A DNA stretch of 64,000 nucleotides from Cristatella mucedo (Eukaryota; Bryozoa; Phylactolaemata; Cristatellidae), in the NCBI GenBank assembly GCA_009760855.2, contig WPIO01000068.1, positions 376,501-440,500 of the forward strand. Direction: 5' to 3'. The number at the start of each line of letters is the position of its first letter. Position 1 is the stretch's first letter. A program made the position numbers and the translations under genes. Positions 1-10,200 of the stretch are shown piece by piece. The notes under the pieces were generated by a model, which did no database searches, was not told the origin of the DNA, and saw only the letters and a program-made list of their open reading frames with translations.

Positions 1-1290
1 GTTGCCCACACCAAGAAAATAATTCTCGCCGCGTCAGCACTGACTGTACAGAGTCTATGGCACTATCTCGGCGCCATACGAGCTCGTTGCGTTTGATTCG
101 GAGGCCTAGGACACGACCACCCTCTAACTTTTCAGGTGGTTTTGCTTCAGGTCCGTACTCGCGGAGAAGCTCGATCACACGGTCGTTTGAGACGATATCA
201 TTGTTCGCCAAAATATTGTCAACATACGAATCCGTGCCGGATCTGACTCGCTCATCCACAGACAACACTTTATTTAAGATAACAGTCATTATTTTTAGTG
301 CAGCGTTAAGGCCGAAACCCAGGCGAGTTAGGCAGTATCGGCGGCTATGAAATTCAACCACCCGGTATTTCCACAATGATGGGTCTACGTGAATTTGCAA
401 ATAGGCCTTACGCATGTCCACGACGCTTACGTTGCGTCCCATTCGCCGCCATGCACCAAGTTTATTACTGCACACGTCCCCTTCAGCCGTGTGGCTCGAC
501 ACGAACTGGTTGAGCTCGAGATAGTCGAGGACGGGCCTCACTTTCCCTTTACTGCTTTGGACCACCGCCATCAAGGGAATCAGCCCACCGCACTCCCCGT
601 GAAAAGGTTGAAGCCAACCACACTTTATCCAGTCCTTCACTTCCCGTTCATATTCTGCTTCTACCTCAGTCGGGATGCGATATGAGGACACGCGGTTCTG
701 CAGCAAGGGGGGCCTGTACGCCTTCTTTCCAGCGCCATCGTGGAATACGGCAGTACAATCTTTGTCGGAGACTTTAAGCTCGCTCGAATTTCCGACCATT
801 GCAACGAGCGAGACGTCGGTGGCCGGGGGAGAGCGAGGGCAGGTTACACTGTTTCTTTTGCCATGGATGCATCGGGTCGCCGGAGCCTCATTACCGAAGT
901 CAACTTCACCGTTCATCATCAAGATACCCTCCCTCGCAGGCTGCAGATCACGAGAGGAGGCCAGCACCGATGCAAGCACCGTGCGGAAGCAGCCGGTGTC
1001 AACAAGTGCAGTAGCGAGCTGAAAACGCTGCCCTGAGTTCGCGTTTCAAATTCGTATGGTCACTTCTATCACTCTCCACCAGCCCTTCATAGATGGTATG
1101 AGTGCGGCAAGATCGTCATCTTTAACCTTGTTCGTCTTGGCCACGGAGTCCAGTCGACGTACCCACTCGACGAAGTCCATTTTGCCGTCAGAAGGTGCGA
1201 TTTTGCCTAGCATTACCGTTGATGCCATCGACTCCATCCCACGAAATAGCTTGTGCTTTGATTCGCCTTGCACAAAGAACGCCCGCACAG
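1..1290 (-). mobile_element. Degraded Ty3/Gypsy retrotransposon (gag start, protease, RT)
   Basis: Read on the minus strand, 1288-1060 encodes a gag-like N-terminus (DFVEWV motif). About 1010-980 carries an aspartic-protease signature (LVDTG), and about 660-60 carries reverse-transcriptase blocks including a VVDMRKAYLQI stretch. The catalytic Y-V-D-D box reads Y-V-D-N at 217-228. The frame is broken by stops and frameshifts. Most of gag, including any zinc knuckle, is missing between the gag start and the protease, so the copy has an internal deletion. The left window edge truncates it. Family assignment rests on motif order gag-PR-RT; RNase H and integrase would lie to the left. It is judged non-functional. 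Confidence 0.85.
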
Positions 1291-1299
1291 AACCAACAC

Positions 1300-1556
1300 C
1301 AACAATTTATTCTACTACTCACAGAGCAGAGGGAGCACGACTTCACTCGCCCCTCTCTCCCACTCTAGTCTCCTCTCCTCGACTCCAGCTGTGCCTTGGC
1401 CGACCCCGATGGTGAATCCACAATCTGTTCACCAGCGGGTTATCGGCCTGTGTCAATGCCTCATTAGAAGCCGACCACAGTTGTGCACAGGCCCCTCTCG
1501 AGGATGCTCCCACCAGCTGTTTAGGAGAGGAGCGGTACCGGCCTGCATATACTCAG
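1300..1556 (-). repeat. Candidate 5' LTR of the adjacent Ty3/Gypsy copy
   Basis: This interval lies between the gag-like start (1288) and the LINE fragment beginning near 1560, exactly where a 5' LTR and leader would sit on the minus strand. On that strand it contains an AATAAA-type hexamer close to the gag side and a TATA-like stretch near 1550. The second LTR is outside the window, so the boundaries and the identity are inferred from position only. Confidence 0.35.
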
Positions 1557-1557
1557 A

Positions 1558-1990
1558 CCACAAACTCCACAAAGACTATACCGATGTCACGCAAGAGAGT
1601 TTTGTAAAGCGCACTCTCAGCCTAGGCGGCTTTCGGTACGCATTCGATAGCCAACAGACTTCACCTAATGCAACAAAGAGAAAGTGGAAGCATAGCAGAG
1701 TCAGGAGAACAGTTGAGGTAGTGAGTAGCGTGGAAGTAACATCTCAGGATGGCTCGAAAGGATGAGCCATAGTCGGCAGCAGGAGAGTAGATGTAGCTTA
1801 AGAATCGAGGAAGCAAGTTTCACAGTCTAGGACCTGCAGGGCCAAAGCTTCTGTCGCCAACGGTCTTTAAGCGGAGGAATTGAACAGGTAATTCATTGTC
1901 AATACAGAACTGAGGGTATGAGGAGGCTGAAACAGGGGCAGAAGTTCAGCTAGGTACAGAGGAGCCATGCCATGGCGGGCCTAAAATAAT
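1558..1990 (-). mobile_element. LINE (CR1/L2-like) 3' fragment, inverted
   Basis: The reverse complement of this segment closely matches the 3' end of the plus-strand LINE copy at 3360-3790. It includes the end of the reverse-transcriptase ORF and the region encoding the NKLAVPFLRLKTVGDRSF-like tail. It is a 5'-truncated copy in opposite orientation to its neighbour, and the Gypsy element ends against its 3' end. Confidence 0.85.
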
Positions 1991-2239
1991 GATAAAAATA
2001 TGAAATTTCTGCGGAAACCTGAGAGAACTAAATCTCTTTCTGATGTTATTAATTTCATGCGCTGGAAACGAATCGTGTCTCAATGCGCTAAGCAGTATTA
2101 AGTCTCTCTGCTCGTCATTCATATCTAAGAAACTTGTACGTGGTGGCCCTGCAGCTGAACGATTACATTAAGTTAATCAGTTGATAGCTGGGGCTTAGAG
2201 CTAACTAGCCCACATAAGCTGCTCTACTTCGGATTTATG

Positions 2240-3805
2240 GTGATCTTCTGAACAATGTTGATCAGGGTTGGGCCTCTCTGCGAGCTCTCCTAGATATCTC
2301 AGCAGTATTAGATACGATTGACTACCAGAACCTTCTTACGCCTATCCGTAGACGTCTAGGTATTACTGACGCAGTACAATAATGGGTCAGGTCCTGTCTC
2401 AGTGAGAGACGTCAGAGTGCAGATGTAAATGCAGGCTGTCGATCATCGAGGGAGGCGGAGGGAAGGGCATTTATTGTATTCGTTGAAGAATGGGGTGCAG
2501 TACCTTGGCGCTTGATCTGAGGCCCCCTTTGTCCACTCTCTTTATTCTCCCTCTGGCCGATGTACCGGCAAGTACAAGCGTGGCTTTCATTTCTACTCAG
2601 ATGGCACTCAGCTCGACGTGTTCATCGACCCTGCTAGCCTCTGCATCCGACTCGCTTAATGGCACTGCAGCCTGCATCGAAGGCATTTGAACTTGGATCG
2701 GCACACACTTTCTCAAGGTTGACGATAGTAAGATTTCCCATATTTATGAATAGGATATCACTTCTATGCTGACGATACTCAGTTGTATTTGTCATTTAAA
2801 CCGTCCGAATCTGCTGCAGCAACTGAGAAACTGAATGCTTGCCTTGCCGATATTCGATCCTGGATGTCGGAAAACTTCCTGAAATTAAATGACGATAAAA
2901 CCGAACTGCTGCTCATAGGACACCCTAAGCGTGTGGCTGGATTAAAAGGCTTTGTTTCTAAAAGGTGATGCTATTGTGCGATCTTCAACGCGTGCTCGTA
3001 ATCTAGGTGTCGTGTTCGACAGCTGCCTCAATTTTAAAAGCTTCATTCAGAAGACTGCCTCTACAGCTAGCCATCACATCCGATCCCTATCCAAGATTAT
3101 AAGCTGTCTCCCACAGTGGCTTGTGAAAAATGTAACTAGCTCTTTAGTTCTGTCTCGGCTTGATTATTGTAATTCCCTTTTGGCTGGGCTGCCAAAGAAA
3201 GCTATTATGCCACTACAGCGGACTATGGATATGGCTGCAAGGCTGGTCTTCAAGTCCCAGCGGTTTGAGCACGTGTCACCTTTGCTGAAAGAGCTAGGAT
3301 GGTTGCCGGTTGAGCAACGGATACAGAGCAAAGTTCTTACGCTGACCCACAAGGCCCGCCACCGCTTGGCTCCTTCGTACCTAGCTCAACTGCTGCATCA
3401 GTTTCAGTCTCTTTGCTCCCTCAGGTCCTGTGTGGACAATAAATTAGCTGTCCCATTCCTCCGCTTAAAGACAGTTGGCGACAGAAGCTTTAGCTCTGCA
3501 GATCCTAGACTGTGGAACTGGCTTCCACAATTCTTACGCAACGACATCTACTCTCCAACTGCCGACTATGGCACATCTTTTTCAGCGGTCCTGAACTGCT
3601 ACTTCTATGCTACTCACTACCTCAACTGCTCTCCTGACTCTGCTATGCTTCCCACTTTCTCTTTGTTGCGTGAGACGAAGTCTGTTGGCTACCGAATGCG
3701 TACCGAAAGCCGCTTAGGGTGTGAGTGTGCTATACAAAACTCTCCTGCGTAACACCCACATGGTCTTTATGACTTTGTGGAGTTACTGACGGAGATACAT
3801 GGGCA
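2240..3805 (+). mobile_element. 5'-truncated CR1/L2-like LINE with RT and 3' UTR
   Basis: Conceptual translation in shifting frames gives successive reverse-transcriptase blocks of non-LTR elements. These are an ALLDIS-type block near 2290, a degraded GVPQGS-equivalent region near 2490, a YADDTQLYLSF box near 2760-2790, and a LNDDKTELLLIG block near 2890. A long C-terminal stretch (SRLDYCNSLLAGLPKK near 3160) follows and ends with WNWLPQFLR near 3520. Frameshifts near 2965 and stops upstream show it is inactive. The 3' end near 3805 (ending in GACGGAGATAC) is shared with the copy at 61395-61851. Confidence 0.93.
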
Positions 3806-4470
3806 AGTCTATTGTCACGCTCAATTTGGCAGACTTCGCCTTCTGCATCGGTTGATCGAGCATCATTCCGGTTGCATCTGTCCGTAATATGGACGTGGTG
3901 CTCCAAAGCGACCGACCATTTAATGAGCGAATTTTCTCCTCGGTCATGTCGGTTCACCATCAGCTGAGAAGAAATTGCCAAAATCAGGGCCCGCTTAGAC
4001 CAGAGTAGGACGACCAGAGTAGCACGTGCATTTGCGAAATCGCGTCTAGATTTCCGCAACTCCCTTCCTTCAGGATTCCCGACCTGGGCCTTCGATCGTC
4101 TACGACGGTGGTAAAACGCGGCTACAAAACTCTGGCTTTTCGTCAACTGGCGTTGCTTCCGCATCAAAGCCACTCCCGTCTAGACTTAACTCGCTCTGCA
4201 TCGAGCAGCGAAGAGTAAAACTGCAAAGTCGTCTGTCAGGCTCAGCCGCTTGCACCAACCTGCCCGCGCGTGCTCTTCGCTCGTCGCGCTCTCTTTCACA
4301 AACCACTCGCCACTTGGCTTCCGGTAGTGCTGCCGTCTCTCGCACCAAGTTGAATAAATCGTTTGACTGTTGGGTGTCCGCACTAGCTCGTATGCAACAA
4401 AGGGCAGTTCATTGTGCCGGGCTTCTGTCGCTACCTGCGTTGACCTTTCATCCATCTCTCGTCTCGGCTA
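3806..4470 (-). mobile_element. Probable Ty3/Gypsy gag remnant
   Basis: Minus-strand reading frames here give a stretch with FVAAFYH followed by a basic segment and AQVGNPEG, resembling the C-terminal part of Gypsy-type gag. An upstream segment (4455-4190) is similar in composition. Stops interrupt the frames. The assignment is by general resemblance to gag and to the fragment at 18441-18800. Confidence 0.4.
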
Positions 4471-4860
4471 AAGACGCTTATGCTGCGCTCAGCTTTCCCT
4501 TTCGTCCCTGTGAACTTACCAACCATCTTCTCGTCGCTGAGTGCTTTGCTTGCTTAGCTATGCACGTCGCCGAACCGAGTGTCTCCTTGCGAGATCTTAC
4601 ACGCTGGCCCGAAGCATGCTGCTTGCCCGCTCTTGCACACTTCTCAATGCGCGATATCGTGCATGTCCCAGGGCTCGTGATTAGTGGTTCTTACGCAGTG
4701 GGTGTTAAAGAGTCTCGGTAGAGATTTTGTTCTGTTTGAGGGCTAAGCAACGACAGATTACTGTTAGCATTCTTCCTTCAATTGGCTACCGATACCGTGC
4801 ACAATTTCAGCTCGTATAAATAAGCAGGCAAAGAGCAGCTCGCGCGGACGGAGCAAATAC
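4471..4860. other. Unassigned spacer
   Basis: There is no convincing gene. A TATAAATA sequence at 4816-4823 could be a core promoter element of a degraded LTR or of an unrecognised transcript. A plus-strand open frame ending at 4721 has no recognisable motif. Confidence 0.4.
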
Positions 4861-4861
4861 C

Positions 4862-4985
4862 GTGATATTACTCACCATTCAATTGCATTTCCCTTTGCAG
4901 CAAATGTAAAGCGCCTAGAGAGAGATTGAGTTCTCCGAGGGCGCTTTACCAAGTGCGTTATCATTATTATTATTATTATTACTGT
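4862..4985 (+). repeat. LINE/SINE 3' tail with AAAGCGCC hairpin and TTA repeat
   Basis: The segment has the shared tail: a GCAAATG lead, a stem-loop whose arms are AAAGCGCC and GGCGCTTT (about 4908-4950), then CAAGTGC and a TTA microsatellite. The same module recurs at least eight times in the window and looks like the 3' terminus recognised by a CR1/L2-type reverse transcriptase. Confidence 0.8.
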
Positions 4986-5680
4986 GAGGAGCAGGCGGAA
5001 CTATCGCTACGTTCTTATGCCGTCGCGTCTCGGGAATCTCGAAACCCCAGTCAGGATTGCCTCTGTCGCCGCCGGACGCTTCTCGTCGCTCGCTCGTGCA
5101 CTCCATCGAGCAGAGATCGAGAGCGTCGCCGGTCGCGCTAGGACGCTCAGAGCGGAAAAGAACGAGCTGGCAGCAGCCGCGGCCGTGGCAGCGGCGCCGA
5201 CTCGCAGCCGCCACCATCGAAGCGTCGCGGCGGCGGCGGCAGTGCCGACGCCGCGACGGAAGCGCATTCACTGCTCGCGCGGTGTGCACATCCGGTCCCG
5301 CAGTCCGGTTCGTCGGCCGAAAGGATTAAGGGAGCGCTTAAATCAATGATGTACGCTCGGCGGTTGCAGCTGCTGCAGGACGCTGGCGCCGGCCGCGCCG
5401 CGAGCTTCGACGGCCGGCCGTTCGCCGCCACCTACCCGACAGCGGTCTCGAGGTCAGGCGCGCTAGCGGCGCCGCGGAGGTGTGGTGGCTAGAAATGTCA
5501 AGGGGGGGGGGTTACTTTCCGGCTTCTCCCGTACCCGCTTGGCGGCGGCTGAGTCGTGCACTCGCACCATCATCGCGCCGCGGGCGAACCGATGGAGGCG
5601 GGGACGGGCGGCACGCACCTTACCGCGGTACTAACTGAAGGTGCCCCCCCCCCAATGGGCAGCTCGTTCTCCAGCACTTA
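4985..5680. promoter_or_regulatory. CpG-rich island at the 5' end of gene X
   Basis: About 700 bp dense in CG dinucleotides and GC-rich overall, surrounding the first coding exon of gene X (5346-5452). This contrasts sharply with the AT-richer DNA on both sides. Island-type promoters and first exons often look like this; the transcription start site cannot be placed from sequence alone. Many open frames on both strands here are by-products of composition. Confidence 0.6.
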
Positions 5681-7221
5681 GTGTTGGCGCTTCTGCGATT
5701 GCCTGCTCCGGTCGTGGTCAAAATTCGGCTCATCGCTGACTTTATTTCTGGGAGCGCGTCCATGCTCTACATTTGCCACTGGGAGCGCGCCTTCCATGCT
5801 CTACGTTTGCCACTGGGAGCGCGCCTTCTATGCTCTACATTTGCCACTGGGAGCGCGCCTTCCACGCTCTACGTTTGCCACTGGGAGCGCGCCTTCCATG
5901 CTCTACGTTTGCCACTGGGAGCGCGCCTTCCATGCTCTACATTTGCCACTGGCAGCGCGCCTTCCATACTCTACATTTGCCACTGGGAGCGCAGGAATCC
6001 CCAGCGCCTGCAGATGTCGTGCAGCCTGGCCAAACACCAAGGGCCCGGCGGCTGCGAAAGCGCGGCCGCTGGCAGCCCGACCGAGTGTCAGATTCGGTTC
6101 CAACCTATTAGGCCGGGGGGGGGGGCGAGCAGCTGCCACCCCTGCCACCCCCCTGGCTTCGCCTCTGCATCCCCGGATTAATTCGGAACTGGTCTTCAGT
6201 CATCCGGTGCATCGGTTTTCTGTTTGTGCATAGCAGACTAGGGTGCAACTGCGAGCAGCGCGCATTGGACGGGCAGGTTTGTGGTGTTTATTATAATGGC
6301 GCAGCCAATGTCGTTTCTCGACGAGCAAGCTGTACCCGCCCGGAAAAGCACGCTGCGCTTAGCTTCAGTTCCTTCCCCGGACCGAGGCTGCAAGTTGCAG
6401 CTAAGAAGAGACTTCCGGATCTTCGGGTTGGTGCGCTTTCTGCGCAGAGCTTCAGACCCTCCAGTCAGATGTAAGGAGCTCTGAAGAGCCCGGCTCGGCT
6501 GGCGCCTGTTCGGCGGGGTTTTGTAGCGGGCAAAGCGACCGGGCAGAGCGACCCTTAAAGCGCAACCCTTGAAGAGACGTCTGGGTGGAGACTCGCACCG
6601 AAGATTCTTGTGACGTATGCAGCTCGGCTGCAGGCCTCCTCTAGCGCCTGTACCATACTGGTGCTCGGACTCTCATCGCTCAGCTGCGCCTCCAACCTGC
6701 CTCAATCCTTCGGCGACCGTGCCTTCAGTCCATGCACTCCTGAAGCCCAGACCTCTCTGCCGACTGCCATCGTAGCATTCCTTCAAGCGACGACACTTGA
6801 AATGAGTCTAATAACCCTCCTGCTCCTCGCTGCAGTGCTTTGCCCGGTTTTTCCTTGCTTTGCCTGTGCGTCGTCTTATTGCACTTCCGTGCGAGCTGCG
6901 ATCGTGAACATTTCCTGCATCTACAAGTTAATGGGTTTCTTTTCAGTCCGATTCTAAGTGCCTCGAGGAAGGGTTCACTACTAGTCCAATACAAATTTTT
7001 TGTATCTAAAATTATTAAAATTAATTATTCTCGGTTGTTACGCTCTGTCTACTGTAGTTCATTTTCACATTTCGCGAATGGCTCCGAATTGGCATGTCTA
7101 CGCGAGACATCCGTAAGTCATCTTTCCCATAGTTAAAAAGGTAAAAGCTATCCAATTTAACATTTAACAACATTTAACATTTAACATCCTCATTTGTATA
7201 AATAAATAAATAAATAAATAA

Positions 7222-7259
<38 letters not shown>

Positions 7260-10200
7260 GCATAATAGCCTAAATATCTTCCGCATGCAGACAACAATAA
7301 AGGATTGGGCGGTGCAGGGACTCGATCCGGCAACCTGAGTCCTGAAGAGCGAGTGCATTACCCATGGGCTAGGACTCATCATCATCCTCAGTAGCAGCAG
7401 GAGCAGTAGAAGTAGCAGATCTTGCCTATGATTTTAATTCCCGCTATTTATGTTAATTTCTCCGTTTTATTTCCGGCAGGACTTACTGCGTGCAGCTGCA
7501 GAACCGATGCCGCCTGTTCGACCTTGAGCAGGGCGCGCTCAAGGCCACGTACACGAAGAAGAAGCTCACCTTCAAGAAGCGCATCGAGGACTACGAGCGA
7601 CGTCTCTCGGAGCTCAAGGATCTCAAGCTCGACCCCAGCGGCGCCACGTTCCTCACCGAGCCGCCGGCGAAGGCCGCCGCCACCGTCGAAGAGGCGGCGG
7701 CCGCGAGGCGGCAGACGGCGAGCGGCCTCATGCTCGACCTGGACGCGGTCGGCTCAATTCGGCGGCAGACGAAGCCGACCAACGGCGGCCTGATGATCGG
7801 CCGCTCGCTACTCAGCCTGCAGCGGCTCCAGCGCAAGCACCTGGACGAGTACGAGCGCGCCGCGAGCGCGCTCCGCCGCCTCGAGCAGGACGTGGGCGTG
7901 TCAATCGACGCCAACCTGCCGCGGCGCAGCTACACGCCGCCCGACTCCGTCGAGGCGCGCGCCGCCGGCGCCAAGTCGTCGGCGTTTCTCGCCTACCAGC
8001 GCGGCCAGATACGCGCCAAAGAGAAAGAGCTGCGGCAGCTCGGCCTGCGCCACTCGGCCAAGAAGCGGCCCAAGACGGCGCCGTCCTCTAACCCGCCGAC
8101 GAGCCGGGACCGGCGGGCCGCTGCCGGCGCCGATGCGGCGGCGGCGGTGCCGGCAGCGGCCGCCGGAGGCGCCGCGAACTCCGACGAGCCGAGAAAGCTC
8201 GTGCACTTGTTTTGCAAGAGAGCGGCCACGCCGAAGGAGAGCGGAGCGGCGGGCGAGAGCAGCTCGACGGCGGCGCGCGACGGAGCGGTCGGCGGAGGCG
8301 AGGGAGAGCAGCAAGCGAAGGCGGCGAAAGCTGCGGTCGACAGGCAGCTGAACGGAAGGAACGTCGCACTGCTCACCTACAACCACTATGCCGAGATCAT
8401 ACAGAATCCCTTCGACGACGGTAAGCAGCTGGGACAACCGTGGGTAGCCGGGAGCTGATCCTTGACCTTTTGCTAGGTAAACAAAACGGTGCGAGATGCT
8501 GGCGCGTGTATCTCGCGCGCTTTTCACGACTAGGGCTATCGTGAGCTAGGCTTGGAGACCTTAAACTGATTTGGCACCCACTCCTATTTTTTTTTACCTC
8601 ACTTTGAAGAACCCTAGCTTAATGGTGAAGATAAGTGCTGCGTAGTTTGGTTTGCAGAGTTTTCCTGCACTACTCACATGGTGATTGCAATTGCAATTTT
8701 CTAGACCTTCAGCCAATGTTTAGAGGCTGCTAGTTAAATTCTGTTGGACGCTGGCAGCGAAAAATAATTACAATTTTTTGAGACCTGAGATTTCAGATTG
8801 TTCGCCAGGAATCTCCACCTATTTGAACTACATATGCAGCCTGTACTAAAACAAATAGTCGTTACCCCGGTGTGATTTCAGTACATTCCAAAAATAATCT
8901 TCAGAAGGTGTCGGTAGGATTCGGCAGTCGAGCTCGAAAGTTGCATGCCTGAAAAAAAAACGTGACAAAGGTGAAACACGCCATCTGTGGGCAAATCGTG
9001 CACGTGGCCCTACCGTACGCATTCTAGTTGTAATCATAGCAGCGTCTCGGTACCCGCGATCGAGAAGATAGCTCGTCGCTTTCAAGGGATCAAGGAAAGC
9101 AAAATCTTGTAGATCCCAATTAGCGCTTCGAAGGTCCGCCATCAAGAACCTGCACTGCGAATCTCTCTAATAAAACAAAGTAAATACAGGTTGGCTGATC
9201 AAACAGCCTCATTTACGTGGCGGCAAAAGAGCCTTCACGGCCATTACCCTGCTTGTAGTGGGCAATAAGGGTTGCTGCCTGCTGCAGGACTAAAACCCGC
9301 GGCCTGGGTCATGATGAGAGCGAGTCCCTCCTGAGAGTGTGGAGACACACCCAAAAACGCCGTGAACAGCTTGGTGTAAGTGGGCCGAACAACCACGCAG
9401 ATCGCCTAGACTAGCCTTTCTGGGAGCAGTCGTCAATGGCAGAGGCGAGCCAGGATTTTCATCCAGGGTGGCACGATCAGCAAGATGAGCGGGTGAGCGA
9501 CCCGCAAGATTGTGATGCCGAGAACGAGACGCCAACTAATGAAAACTATAGGGCATAGTAAGTGTTTATTCTGCACGAACTCAACCGTTTCTCAGCTAGT
9601 AAATGTAGGACAAAATTGGTTGGTGACGGTCGGGGGGGGTGCGGCGTAGGGGTGACACAGGTCGCTATCTCGCTATAGGAGAGGTGCAAAATGCCCACTG
9701 TCTTCCCCATAGTTAAATGGAAAACAATCACTCGGAGAGCTTTTGACGTATGGGGTACCCCAGGGATCCACTTTAGATCCGGTTCCGTTCACGGTCTGTG
9801 CTTTCCATCTTGCCGATGTAGTCGCCGATCGTAATCTAGGCTTTCATTTCTTTACCGACGGCACCCACTCGTACTTGTGCTTTGTTACTTTCCTGCCTTC
9901 AAACATCTAAAACTCTCTGCTATCTAACATCATGCGCTGCTGATATTAGCACTTAGTTGTCAGTGAATTTTCTCAAATTGAATGATATTATAACTAGCTT
10001 ACTAATTGCGGAAAACCGAGTGTAATTCGACCATGAAAATGGGAACAGGCAGAATAGCTCCTGCCGCACCCGCACGAAATCGGGAAAACTGCTTCCGAGT
10101 GACCTTTAACTGAATGACCATAGCAGCTCCACGTTCAAGTCCGTTTACTTTCAGCTACATAAAATTTCAAAAATTCGGGTCATCTTGGACAGGGATACCA

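Noticed and set aside
4984-5431. Several Arg/Ala-rich open frames on both strands
   Set aside because: They arise from CpG-island composition. Only the 5346-5452 frame ends in a donor whose phase fits the next exon.
5761-5993. CRISPR-like array
   Set aside because: Units are contiguous with no spacers, and the genome is an intron-rich eukaryote.
5681-6233. Three overlapping plus-strand open frames of 112-166 codons with repeated CHWERAFHAL-type peptides
   Set aside because: They are the three frames of a 34-bp minisatellite; the peptide repetition is a product of the DNA repeat, and the segment lies inside a spliced intron.
7591-8527. Long minus-strand open frames opposite gene X exon 2
   Set aside because: They are antisense shadows of a GC-rich exon, with no splice-compatible partners and no motif.
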